Below are positions 34,481-42,780 of a stretch of 64,000 nt of DNA, in pieces. The notes under the pieces were generated by a model. The model had not been told where the DNA came from and did not search any database. It was given only the letters and a program-made list of their open reading frames with translations. The position numbers and the translations under genes were made by a program. Positions within the stretch are counted from its first letter, which is position 1. Each line of letters opens with the position of its first letter. Source of the DNA: JBGQBN01 sp041494805 (GTDB taxonomy: Bacteria; Acidobacteriota; Terriglobia; Terriglobales; Acidobacteriaceae); NCBI GenBank assembly GCA_041494805.1, contig JBGQBN010000002.1, positions 62,001 through 126,000 of the forward strand, in the 5' to 3' direction.

Positions 34481-35659
34481 CTACACCAATCGAAAATCAT
34501 CAGGATACGAACACAATTTCTCGTTGCCTTGCTCCGTGATCCAGAAGTCGTCTTCCAGGCGCAACCCGCCACCGCCGGACCAGTAAATGCCGGGTTCAAT
34601 GGCCAGAACCATGCCTTTCCGGATGGTGCCTCCTCCGGCCTGATGTGCATACGGCGGCTCATGTGCGCGGGCTCCCACGCCGTGACAAATCGGATGAGAC
34701 GGCTGCCCGGGATATCCACCTTCAGCGATGCGGGCGCGAACCAGGCGGTCCAGGTCCGGGAAGCTGGCGCCGTCGTGTGAGTAGGTCACAGCCTCATTGA
34801 ACACCTTCAGAAGCAGATCGAGCAGCTTGTGATATTCCGGAGTTAGCTCGCCGGGGCAGACGTTCTTGGTCAGGTCAGTCCAGTATCCGTCCACGCACAC
34901 CCAGATTTCAAAGAGTGTTGGTTCATGCTTCTGAATGGGGCGGTCACCAGTTGCGGTAAAGGTCGCGATCCCCTTTCCTGACCAGACCAGGGTGAAGGCA
35001 CGGGCCATTTCAACCTTGCCCTTGTAGCCCACGCCCAGACCGTGCACGAAGCTCTCGTACATGCCGCCGACTTCACTTTCCTTCATGCCGGGCCGCATGT
35101 GCTCACGCGTATGTTCCATGGCAAGCGCGGCGAGTTCGTTGGCCAGACGCATGCGCTCGATTTCCTGTGACGTCTTGATGGCCCGGGCTTCGTTGAGCAG
35201 CGGTGTAGCGTCCACTACCTGGCCCGCGATCTTGCGGAAGGCGTCAAAGTAATTCTGCGTTGGCGTGGTCGGTTCACCTACCATGCGGTCCGCGGCCTGC
35301 GTGCCCATGTTGAGTTCGATTGCAACCTTGTCGGTCAGGCCTCGCTGTTTAAGGACCTCGAGTGCCAAATCCAGTGCGCGATATTGCGGCGGCCGCGGGT
35401 CGCGCTCGTCATAACCCTTGAACAATCGGAGGTCCTTCGTCCAGGAATTGCGCTGCGCGTCAGCCCGCTGGGGCTCGAGAGCGATCAGAGTAGGCTGACC
35501 CTCACCCGGAAAGACCACCGCGTCATAACCCTTCATGCACCAGTAGTTGGTGAGATACAACACGTTATCGGGTGCGCGTACGACTAGCGCAGTCACGTCC
35601 TGATCCTTCATCAGGGCGCGCACACGACCCAGTTTCGATTCGTCAAGCGGCCATGCCAT
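34481..35659 (-). CDS. M24 family Xaa-Pro peptidase/creatinase-fold hydrolase
   Basis: A protein of 392 residues. The N-terminal domain has DVTALVVRAPDNVLYLTNYW; the catalytic domain has LFEIWVCVDGYWTDLTKN, HPICHGVGARAHEPPY, LAIEPGIYW and GGLRLEDDFWI. Four of the five metal ligands (Asp, His, Glu, Glu) are canonical and the first Asp is Glu, so a dinuclear site is plausible. It is the only one of the three M24 proteins here that looks metal-competent. It starts three bases below the ketopantoate-reductase-like gene, indicating one transcript. Roles could include Xaa-Pro dipeptide, ectoine-type ring or amide hydrolysis. Confidence 0.82.
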   Translation of the reverse strand: MAWPLDESKLGRVRALMKDQDVTALVVRAPDNVLYLTNYWCMKGYDAVVFPGEGQPTLIALEPQRADAQRNSWTKDLRLFKGYDERDPRPPQYRALDLALEVLKQRGLTDKVAIELNMGTQAADRMVGEPTTPTQNYFDAFRKIAGQVVDATPLLNEARAIKTSQEIERMRLANELAALAMEHTREHMRPGMKESEVGGMYESFVHGLGVGYKGKVEMARAFTLVWSGKGIATFTATGDRPIQKHEPTLFEIWVCVDGYWTDLTKNVCPGELTPEYHKLLDLLLKVFNEAVTYSHDGASFPDLDRLVRARIAEGGYPGQPSHPICHGVGARAHEPPYAHQAGGGTIRKGMVLAIEPGIYWSGGGGLRLEDDFWITEQGNEKLCSYPDDFRLV

Positions 35660-35662
35660 GCG

Positions 35663-36640
35663 CTAGTGTCCCTTTCCGTGGGTCGCTACTGCCTGGTTTT
35701 CACCCTTGAACGTCCAGGCTTCTTCTTTCCCCTTAGTCAGCCGGTACACGGCCGTGTGCAAGGGCGCGGATACACCCACGCGCTCCGCCTGGCGCGCGAT
35801 GGCGCCGCTCAGAAAGTCCACCTCCGTCGGCAACTGGTGGCGGATGTCATAGAGCATCGAGGGCGGATGGTTGGTCATGGCGCCGATCTTGTTCATCTCC
35901 CACGGATCTTCATGAAGTTTCACCTCGCTTGCCTCCGCAACCCGCTTGCCTTCGTCGATCAACTCGTGCAACAGATGACCGAGCGCGGAAAACTGCGATT
36001 CATCCGCGAAATGTGGCGAATGCGGCAAGCCAGTCAGCGCGGAGACGCCGTTTACCGACGCATTGAAAATCAGCTTCGACCACTGGGCCGGACGCGCATC
36101 CTGCAAGGCCTCCGCTTTCAGCCCTCCGGCGACAATCAGGTCGGCCGCCTGCCTCACCAAAGAGTACGGAGTGTGGCGCGGCTCGAATGGGCCGAGCCAA
36201 GTGGCCGTGTCCAGTTCGTACTGCACGTGCGTGTCGCTGTGGCGCGTGCCGCTCATGAAAGTCGTGCCTCGAATAACCTGCCCGCGCGTGTGGGCGGCGA
36301 TAATCTCTTCGCTGCCCAGTCCGTTCTGCGCGGATATCACAGCGCCTTGATCGAACCGGCTTCCTACCGCGGCAATGGAATCCTCCACCTGCGCCGCCTT
36401 GGTCGCCAAAATGCCGAGGTCGCAGTCTGGAAGCTCGTCCGGACTCGTCGTAGCCCTGAGCGACACGTGAAACTCGTGTTGTCCCGAGACGTGCAGTCCT
36501 TCGCGGCTTAACGCGCGGGCTTGGTCCTCGCGGCGGACGAAAGCCCACACTTCTGCGACTCGCGCCAAATGCGCTGCGTACAGGCTGCCAATGGCGCCAC
36601 AACCGACAATGCAAACCCGCTTGATCACAAGTTGCGCCAC
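35663..36640 (-). CDS. ketopantoate reductase family protein (PanE/ApbA-like), copy 2
   Basis: A protein of 325 residues, clearly related to the protein at 30912: Rossmann GCGAIGSLYAAHLA, ATKAAQVEDS, SAQNGLGSEEII, VIRGTTF, WLGPFEP, QWSKLIFNASVNGVSAL with the catalytic Lys, and TEVDFLSGAIARQ. The shared VIRGTTF and GPFEP motifs show that the two belong to one subfamily distinct from typical biosynthetic PanE. Its GTG start overlaps the last base of the upstream coxL-like stop (TAGTG), implying translational coupling with the molybdenum hydroxylase. It likely reduces a 2-oxo intermediate produced in the pathway. Confidence 0.85.
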   Translation of the reverse strand: MAQLVIKRVCIVGCGAIGSLYAAHLARVAEVWAFVRREDQARALSREGLHVSGQHEFHVSLRATTSPDELPDCDLGILATKAAQVEDSIAAVGSRFDQGAVISAQNGLGSEEIIAAHTRGQVIRGTTFMSGTRHSDTHVQYELDTATWLGPFEPRHTPYSLVRQAADLIVAGGLKAEALQDARPAQWSKLIFNASVNGVSALTGLPHSPHFADESQFSALGHLLHELIDEGKRVAEASEVKLHEDPWEMNKIGAMTNHPPSMLYDIRHQLPTEVDFLSGAIARQAERVGVSAPLHTAVYRLTKGKEEAWTFKGENQAVATHGKGH

Positions 36641-39099
36641 TACACCCGCCGCTCTACCTTCACCAATCTCTCCGCCTGGCCGATTTCCTTTTCTACCATC
36701 GCGCGGAAAAGCCGGTCCGCGTTGTTGAACGAGTCGTCGATGATAATGCCGCTTGAAAACAGCGCATCCTGCAGCGCCGCCGAAATCGTGTGGATAGGCG
36801 CAGCGCCGCCCTCTCCCATGCCTTTGGCACCGCTGTAGCTGTGCGGTGACGGCGTCTCGATATGGCCATATTTCACATTCGGCATGTTTACAGCCGTGAT
36901 CGGCGTGTAGTCGCTGAAGGTGCTGGTGAGCATGTTGCCCACGGCGTCATACACGCAGCTCTCCATCAACGCCGCGCCGATACCGTGCGCCGTCGCACCA
37001 TACACCTGGCCTTCGACGATCGGCGGATTGATTACAGTGCCGCAGTCATCCACGGCAACATAGTCGAGAATCCGCGGGATGAATGTATCGCGCTCCACTT
37101 CGACCACTGCTATGTGAAGCTGCGAAGCATAAGTCAGTGTCAGATTGCCGTACTTCCTCTGCTTGTCCGGGACCTTGAACGGCGCCCTCCAGATGTAGCG
37201 GCAGTTCAGGGTAACGTCGTGCATTTCAACTGGCAGCACTGCGCTGTTCACGTTGACAATGTTGGCCAGTCCCCAGTAGTTGATCGATTTTCCGTTACTC
37301 TTGGAGCGAATCTCCGGCCCCTGTGCGCCCGTGCCGAACTCGAGGTCGTCTTCTTTGGCTTCCAGCACAAAGGCCGCCAGGCGCTTCATCTCAGCTCTTA
37401 ACTTCTGAGCAGCGCCATGAACCGCCGACAATCCAGAGACGGCAAACTGGCTGGCGTATGTTCCCGAAAACCCGGTGTGCACGTTGCGCTCGGTGTCGAA
37501 ACCGGTGCGCACGGTGACCAGGTCGGGATGGATATTCAGCACATCCGCGACCACCTGCGCAGCCGTGGTCTCGTGTCCCTGGCCCTGCGGGCAGGAACCG
37601 ACTGCGACTACAACCTCTCCGTAGATGTCTAATTTGCAATTCGCTCCCTGCGAGTTGCCGGAAAACGGTGCCCCAGGGTTCACGATCTGCGACTGGCCAA
37701 AATTGTTGGTGCCCGAGTCGAGCGTCGTGCCTATGCCGATCCCGATCAGGCGGCCCTCCTCGCGAGCGGCAGCCTGCTTCTTCTTCCATCCCTCCCAGCC
37801 GATCAGATCTTTAGCCACCTGCAACATCTTCGGATAATTACCCGAATCGTACACACAGCCGTTGGGCGTAGTGTAAGGAAACTCTTCAGGACGAATGTAG
37901 TTGCGCAGGCGCATCTCGTCGGGCGAAATGCCCAACTCGTGCGCACATATGTCAACCACCCGCTCCAGAAACCAAAGATGCTGCATGCGGGAGTAGCCGC
38001 GGTTGGGGCCGACTGGACATTTATTGGTGACCGCCTGGGTGAAGTCGATACGAACGTTCTTGAACCGATACACACCGGGGACCACCTGCGACCAAATCAC
38101 ACATCCCAGAGGCTCATAACGAGGGTACGCACCACAATCGTCAATGTGCCGTGCCGCGATAGCGGTAATCACCCCATCTTTGTCCAGCGCAACTCTGGTG
38201 TCGCGGAAAGTGCGTTCGTTGCCGTGGGCACTCGACGTGTTGTGCTCGGAGCGCGTTTCCACCCATTTGATGGGGCGTCCGCCGGCTTTCTTCGAAATCA
38301 GCGCACACACCGCCATCTGCGGGTAGCTGGTGATCTTGATGCCAAAACTGCCACCGATGTCGGATGTCTCCACCCGAATGCGGTCAATATGAACATTGAG
38401 GTGTGCCGCCAGAAACTGAATGGCGAACGATGGAAAAGAATTATTGCACCAGTAGTAGATGCGTTCATCCTTGGGCTGCCACTGACCGATAACGACGTTG
38501 GTCTCCAGTGGCGTGCTGGAAAAACGGTGGAAGTGCAGCCGGTCGATGTGAACGACGTAAGCGGCCTCTTTAATTGTTTTCTCAACATCGCCGTATTCGA
38601 AGACGCCGTTCCACACCCGATTGGTGCCAGCTTCCTCGTGCAAAATGCTCTTGTCCTTCAGCGCCTCTTCTGCATCTACGACAGGATCGAGAGCTTCATA
38701 TTCGACCTGAACCAATTCTGCAGCGTCATCGGCGATGCCCGGCGACTCAGCTGCTATCGCCGCAACCGGTTCGCCCTGATATCGCACCTTCGACACTGCC
38801 AGCGGGTAGTCCTTAATCTTCGCGCAGGGATCTGGGCCGATCTCGATAAAGGGCTGGGTTTGCGGCGCAATCTCAGCGCCGGTCAACACGCAAACCACTC
38901 CGGGAAGCGCCTCGGCGGCCGACGTATCGATGCTGACGATCTTAGCGTGGGCGTAAGGCGAGCGGACGAAGCGCAAGTACAGCATCTCGCGCATCTTGAT
39001 GTCGTCGGCAAACTTCCCCCGCCCGCGCAAAAGCCGGTTTTCCTCCTTGCGGGGAAGCGGTTGGCCTACCCAATTCTTCTTGTCAGCTCCCGTACCCAC
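36640..39099 (-). CDS. molybdenum hydroxylase large subunit (xanthine/CO dehydrogenase family)
   Basis: A protein of 819 residues that binds the molybdopterin cytosine dinucleotide cofactor. Landmarks are VGQPLPRKEENRLLRGRGKF at the N-terminus, GDPCAKIKDYPLA-type and KVRYQGEPVAAI cofactor-domain motifs, ETSDIGGSFGIK, CPQGQGHETTAAQV, and catalytic Glu in AKGMGEGGAAP near the C-terminus. The position occupied by AYxCSFR in true CO dehydrogenase, or AYRGAGR in form II, reads KCPVGPNRGYSRMQ, so CO oxidation is unlikely; hydroxylation of an N-heterocycle or aldehyde is more likely. Genes for the FAD, [2Fe-2S] and CoxG-like components precede it. The start is a GTG. Confidence 0.88.
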   Translation of the reverse strand: MGTGADKKNWVGQPLPRKEENRLLRGRGKFADDIKMREMLYLRFVRSPYAHAKIVSIDTSAAEALPGVVCVLTGAEIAPQTQPFIEIGPDPCAKIKDYPLAVSKVRYQGEPVAAIAAESPGIADDAAELVQVEYEALDPVVDAEEALKDKSILHEEAGTNRVWNGVFEYGDVEKTIKEAAYVVHIDRLHFHRFSSTPLETNVVIGQWQPKDERIYYWCNNSFPSFAIQFLAAHLNVHIDRIRVETSDIGGSFGIKITSYPQMAVCALISKKAGGRPIKWVETRSEHNTSSAHGNERTFRDTRVALDKDGVITAIAARHIDDCGAYPRYEPLGCVIWSQVVPGVYRFKNVRIDFTQAVTNKCPVGPNRGYSRMQHLWFLERVVDICAHELGISPDEMRLRNYIRPEEFPYTTPNGCVYDSGNYPKMLQVAKDLIGWEGWKKKQAAAREEGRLIGIGIGTTLDSGTNNFGQSQIVNPGAPFSGNSQGANCKLDIYGEVVVAVGSCPQGQGHETTAAQVVADVLNIHPDLVTVRTGFDTERNVHTGFSGTYASQFAVSGLSAVHGAAQKLRAEMKRLAAFVLEAKEDDLEFGTGAQGPEIRSKSNGKSINYWGLANIVNVNSAVLPVEMHDVTLNCRYIWRAPFKVPDKQRKYGNLTLTYASQLHIAVVEVERDTFIPRILDYVAVDDCGTVINPPIVEGQVYGATAHGIGAALMESCVYDAVGNMLTSTFSDYTPITAVNMPNVKYGHIETPSPHSYSGAKGMGEGGAAPIHTISAALQDALFSSGIIIDDSFNNADRLFRAMVEKEIGQAERLVKVERRV

Positions 39100-39123
39100 T
39101 GCCTGCTCCTTGCGATTGCTCCA

Positions 39124-39567
39124 TCAACTGCTCAATGCCGCCTGCAATCCATCAATCAGCTTCTGTACGTTCTTCCTGCCCAGCGGTTCGAGCAACCCGC
39201 CCGCGACTGATGTCAAGCGGCCGAAGATCTGAGCCTCTCCCTGCCAGGCGACTTTCGTTCCACCAGTTGTCGGTGAGAGATCGAAGCCTGCAGTCAACGA
39301 GACGTTGCCTCCCGCCACGCTTCCCTGCCCTTTGTACTGCGCGCGTTTGGGACGGTCGGCCTGCGCCAGTTCCATCTTCACTTCCGCCACGCCCTTGATG
39401 TAGGAGATCCCAACATTCACTTTCACCGTGAAGTGGGTTGCGTCCTGTACCACCATGCCTTGGAAATCAGGCACCAGCGGGCCGAATTGTTTCGGGTTGG
39501 TGAGGAAGTCAAAAACCGCTTCCGGCTTGCGTTTGACTTCGAATTCCCCGCCAAACTTGATCGCCAT
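39124..39567 (-). CDS. CoxG-like SRPBCC-domain protein
   Basis: A protein of 147 residues, a single START/SRPBCC fold: IKFGGEFEVKRKPEAVFDFL at the N-terminus, PDFQGMVV, then VKMELAQ and the long C-terminal helix (NVQKLIDGLQAAL). CoxG relatives accompany molybdenum hydroxylases and are linked to membrane recruitment of the enzyme. The gene sits between the small and large subunit genes, three bases below the small subunit, which supports a role in assembly or anchoring of this particular complex. Confidence 0.85.
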   Translation of the reverse strand: MAIKFGGEFEVKRKPEAVFDFLTNPKQFGPLVPDFQGMVVQDATHFTVKVNVGISYIKGVAEVKMELAQADRPKRAQYKGQGSVAGGNVSLTAGFDLSPTTGGTKVAWQGEAQIFGRLTSVAGGLLEPLGRKNVQKLIDGLQAALSS

Positions 39568-39570
39568 GCT

Positions 39571-40131
39571 TCAGGCCCCCTTCATGTTCTGCGCAGCTAA
39601 CTGAATCGCTTTGAAGATGTTCTGATATCCCGTGCAACGGCAGGTATTACCGGCGATGGCTTTGCGCACGTCTTTTTCGCTTGGCTGTTTGTTGCGCGAA
39701 AGTAGTTGCAGAGTCGAGAGCATCAATCCCGGCGTGCAATACCCGCATTGCAAGCCGTAAGCGTCGCCAAAAGCCTTTTGAATAGGATGAAGTTGGCTGT
39801 CCTTCTCCAAGCCTTCAACCGTGAGGATCTCCGCACCGTCGGCCTGCACCGCAAACATGGTGCAGGACTTCACGGCCGCGCCATTCATCAGCACTGTGCA
39901 GGCGCCGCAGTAGGTAGTATCACAACCTACGTGGGTACCAGTAAGGTCAAGCGCCTCGCGCAGCAGTTCGACGAGCAGCATGCGAGGCTCCACCGTCAGG
40001 GCGCACGGCTTACCGTTGACCCTCACGCAAATGGCAATCTTCTCGATCGGACCGTCCAGCGTTTGCTTCGGCTTCGAGATCTTCCGTCTCGACGCTGCTT
40101 CCGTTTTCGGCTTCGACCGCCTCTTAGGCAT
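39571..40131 (-). CDS. molybdenum hydroxylase small [2Fe-2S] subunit
   Basis: A protein of 186 residues with two [2Fe-2S] clusters. The plant-type ferredoxin domain ligands are in GCDTTYCGACTVLMNG plus SCTMF, and the second helical domain has QCGYCTPGLML and NTCRCTGYQNI. An unusually basic N-terminal extension of about 27 residues (KRRSKPKTEAASRRKISKPK) precedes the domain; it has no Tat or Sec signal look, so function is unknown. It passes electrons between the molybdenum site and FAD. It overlaps the upstream FAD-subunit gene by eight bases. Confidence 0.92.
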   Translation of the reverse strand: MPKRRSKPKTEAASRRKISKPKQTLDGPIEKIAICVRVNGKPCALTVEPRMLLVELLREALDLTGTHVGCDTTYCGACTVLMNGAAVKSCTMFAVQADGAEILTVEGLEKDSQLHPIQKAFGDAYGLQCGYCTPGLMLSTLQLLSRNKQPSEKDVRKAIAGNTCRCTGYQNIFKAIQLAAQNMKGA

Positions 40132-41017
40132 AGATATGTCCTACTTCGACGCGTTCACCGCGAGCCCGTCGAACCGCGATTTCAATAGCGCGCTTCACCA
40201 GGGCGCCGGCGAGCGTGCGTTTGTAGGCCGCCGAGCCGCGCATGTCGGGCTGAGGATCCGCGGCAGCCCGCGCGGCTTCCACCGCGGCGGAGATTGTCTT
40301 GTCTGTGACTCTCTGTCCGCGCAGGACAGTCTCCGCTTCTTTCGCCTTAATGGCTGTCAGACCGACGCAACCCATGGCGATCGCAGCATCCTTGCATGTA
40401 TCGCCTTCCATGGTGAGCTGCACGGCGGCACTCGCCGTTGGATACACCGGGGCAGAGCGCTTGAAAGCGAGATATGCACCTCCGCTGCCCTTCGGCGGCA
40501 TTTTCACCATAACTTCAATGACCAGTTCGTCATGTGCCAGCGCGGTGGTGTAGGCATCTCTTATGAAGTCTGGGAGACGTACCGTGCGGGCCCCTTTCTT
40601 GCCCAGGCACCGCACGTCCGTCGAAAGCGTCATCAGGACCGTCGCCCAGTCACCGCTGGGATCAGCTTCCGCGAGCGAACCTCCAATCGTGCCGCGATTA
40701 CGCACCTGTACGTCAGCAATTCCAGCAGCGCAGTCATGTAGGATGGGAATTTTTGCAGCTGCGGCAGATGCCTCAATCTCTGCGTGCCGGGTCAGAGCGC
40801 CGAAGCGGAGCGTGCCACGTTCATCCTTGATGTAGGACGTTCCGGAAATAAAGTTCAAGTCCACCAGGTGACGCGGATTCGCGAAACGCAGCTTCATGAG
40901 CGGAATCAGGCTCTGGCCGCCGGCTAGCAGCTTGGCCTCCTCGCCAAGCTGGGAAAGCATGGTAATCGCTTCCTTCAGCGAGCCAGCCCGGTGATAGTGA
41001 AAAGCTCGGGGATACAT
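40124..41017 (-). CDS. molybdenum hydroxylase medium FAD-binding subunit
   Basis: A protein of 297 residues with the two FAD-pyrophosphate motifs of the CoxM/xanthine dehydrogenase family: AGGQSLIPLMKLR at about residues 31-43 and TIGGSLAEADPSGDW near 105-119. The C-terminal part (KEAETVLRGQRVTDKT) is the CO dehydrogenase flavoprotein C-domain. The ATG at 41017 (MYPRAFHYHRAGSL) gives the standard N-terminus. It heads the four-gene M-S-G-L set and is 103 bases below a membrane-protein gene. Confidence 0.9.
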   Translation of the reverse strand: MYPRAFHYHRAGSLKEAITMLSQLGEEAKLLAGGQSLIPLMKLRFANPRHLVDLNFISGTSYIKDERGTLRFGALTRHAEIEASAAAAKIPILHDCAAGIADVQVRNRGTIGGSLAEADPSGDWATVLMTLSTDVRCLGKKGARTVRLPDFIRDAYTTALAHDELVIEVMVKMPPKGSGGAYLAFKRSAPVYPTASAAVQLTMEGDTCKDAAIAMGCVGLTAIKAKEAETVLRGQRVTDKTISAAVEAARAAADPQPDMRGSAAYKRTLAGALVKRAIEIAVRRARGERVEVGHIYA

Positions 41018-41120
41018 CGTTCCGTTTATCCGTGCGCCCCAGCGACCGCGCAGAAAAGTGTTCGGTTCCGGGTGACTAAGCTTAACAAAACAACCGATGT
41101 CGCGACGGCGGCGCCATAAA

Positions 41121-41606
41121 TCAGGCACTCTGTCGTGCAAAACCCACAGCCACGGCTGCCAGTGCTACGATTACCAACGCAGAGCCCACAACCGCCAGCG
41201 CCGAAGCGAACGTCCCACCGTGGTTGGCGGCCTGCAGGATCACACCCAGCGGGAAAATCACCGAGCCGACCAACAGCGCCAGCGCGATCCAGAAGCGCAG
41301 GCGCTCACCAAATGCGACATTGTCGAACACTACTCCCAGCACAATCATCAGCATGGCCAGTCCAATCCAGTGTGAGTGCACATCCACCTGGCGGACGTAG
41401 TCATACCTAGCCGCACCGTACGCAGCAATGGCGTTGTGCGCCTCAGGCAGCTGTCGCTCGGCGGCGTTCACAAAAGCCGTTGCTAGCGAACCACCCATGT
41501 GGTCGAGAGTCTGGTGCTCAACAAAAAGCGCATAGTGAAGCCCGTAGAGCATGCCAAACGCCGCCAGAAGCAGTCCGCCGAACAGCAGAAGCTTGCGCGC
41601 GCTCAT
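41121..41606 (-). CDS. four-helix membrane protein with HxH motif (one repeat unit)
   Basis: A protein of 161 residues predicted to span the membrane about four times. It corresponds to a single copy of a module that occurs twice in the adjacent gene: LLLFGGLLLAAFGMLYGLHYALFVEH, an acidic/Ala loop, then VDVHSHWIGLAMLMIVLGV and LLVGSVIFPLGVIL. Conserved His residues are His31 and the HxH pair His77/His79, which could bind a metal or haem in the membrane. Its ATG overlaps the upstream stop by four bases (ATGA). I do not recognise a named family. The operon position suggests an electron-transfer, transport or quinone-linked role for the pathway. Confidence 0.7.
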   Translation of the reverse strand: MSARKLLLFGGLLLAAFGMLYGLHYALFVEHQTLDHMGGSLATAFVNAAERQLPEAHNAIAAYGAARYDYVRQVDVHSHWIGLAMLMIVLGVVFDNVAFGERLRFWIALALLVGSVIFPLGVILQAANHGGTFASALAVVGSALVIVALAAVAVGFARQSA

Positions 41607-42778
41607 GAGCCACCTCCAGCTTCGGCATCGAGACGGCCACTGTAACGAAGGACGCCGGCCAGCATTCCAACCAACGCAACTATCACCATCAGACCACCAA
41701 CGTCCGCTATGCCGCCTGCGATCAGACCCATCTTGAGTTCCAACAGCACGAACAGCGGCAAGATCACCGAACCAGCCAACAGCAACCGCACCCAGCGCCG
41801 TTTCCATTTTCCACTGACGAATACATAAGGCTGAACGAACGAGAGCAATACCGCTAGCAAGCCGAACTCGATGATGTGTGAGTGGGCAGCGATCTGGACT
41901 GCTTTCTCGGCCTGCAACATGCCGTAGTCGTTGACGGATTGGGCCGCAGTATTGCTCTGGTTGGCGGCAGCGGCGTCCAGCATTGTGCCCAGAATCGTGG
42001 TCTCCCGCGCTTCGTGCTCGTACAGGTCGGCACCGGCATACCAGGCGCCGTGCACGAAGCCGGCCAGCATCAGCAGCGTACCGCCGGTCAGCAGCGTGCG
42101 CCGCTCCCAACTGCGGTCCTGCGGCAATTCCGGTTCCACGACGCCTACCCGCAGGCTGCGGAAGTGCGTCCACAAACCCCAGGCTTCGCCCACCAAGGCG
42201 ATGATCAGCAACCCTCCAGCAGAGTCCGCCAGGATGCTCGCCCATCCAATCACGGGAAATGGACTGTAGGCCAGACCTACGTAGTGAATGAGAAAGATGC
42301 CTAACGGCAGTAGCACGCCGCCCGTCACAAACAACTTGGCCAGCAACTTTTTGCGCCCAGACGAGAGCGCCACGTAAGGCTGGATCAGCGCCAGCAGTAG
42401 AGCCAGATAGCCAGCATCAATCATGTGAACGTGCGTGTCGACCTTGGTGCCTCGGTCCTCCAGAAGATCGCCAATGCGCCCAAAGGCAGCTCGTACGCCG
42501 GACGAATCTTGCGTTGCAACCGCCTGAGTCGCCGCCAGCAGGGTATCGCCGGTTCGTCCGCCATTCTGGTGGAGTACAAACACAGCGAAGATGTCCCCGA
42601 AGAGCATTCCACAGGCGATGAGAGCGATCCCGCCAAACACCAGCAACCGCCGCGCGCTCATGGCAGGAAACGTCGCCGCAACGTTGACGGAGGTCTCCCC
42701 TGGGTTCATGCGCCTTTGAGCAGCTGCCGACCTGCTTCCGGTCTCCCCGGAGGGAGTTGGTGGTCCCAACACAGCCAT
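41603..42778 (-). CDS. duplicated multi-pass membrane protein with two HxH modules
   Basis: A protein of up to 391 residues with about eight membrane helices in two tandem modules related to the neighbouring 161-residue protein. Module 1 has FGGIALIACGMLFGDIFAVFVLH, VDTHVHMIDAGYLALLLALI and GGVLLPLGIFL; module 2 has GGTLLMLAGFVHGAWYA, IAAHSHIIEFGLLAVLLSFV and GSVILPLFVLLEL. The conserved features are a His in the first helix-loop and an HxH pair before the third helix. The ATG at 42778 follows the LLM stop by two bases; a start at 42661 (MSARRLLVFGG) aligns exactly with the start of the next gene and is equally possible. Family and function are unknown. Confidence 0.7.
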   Translation of the reverse strand: MAVLGPPTPSGETGSRSAAAQRRMNPGETSVNVAATFPAMSARRLLVFGGIALIACGMLFGDIFAVFVLHQNGGRTGDTLLAATQAVATQDSSGVRAAFGRIGDLLEDRGTKVDTHVHMIDAGYLALLLALIQPYVALSSGRKKLLAKLFVTGGVLLPLGIFLIHYVGLAYSPFPVIGWASILADSAGGLLIIALVGEAWGLWTHFRSLRVGVVEPELPQDRSWERRTLLTGGTLLMLAGFVHGAWYAGADLYEHEARETTILGTMLDAAAANQSNTAAQSVNDYGMLQAEKAVQIAAHSHIIEFGLLAVLLSFVQPYVFVSGKWKRRWVRLLLAGSVILPLFVLLELKMGLIAGGIADVGGLMVIVALVGMLAGVLRYSGRLDAEAGGGS

Positions 42779-42780
42779 CG

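Noticed and set aside
36640..39099. Aerobic CO dehydrogenase (coxL)
   Set aside because: The diagnostic active-site loop AYxCSFR is absent; KCPVGPNRGYSR stands in its place, so only membership of the wider Mo hydroxylase family is supported.
37939..39210. 423-residue plus-strand frame opposite the Mo hydroxylase large subunit
   Set aside because: Shadow of a strongly conserved gene; no ribosome site and no protein-like motifs.
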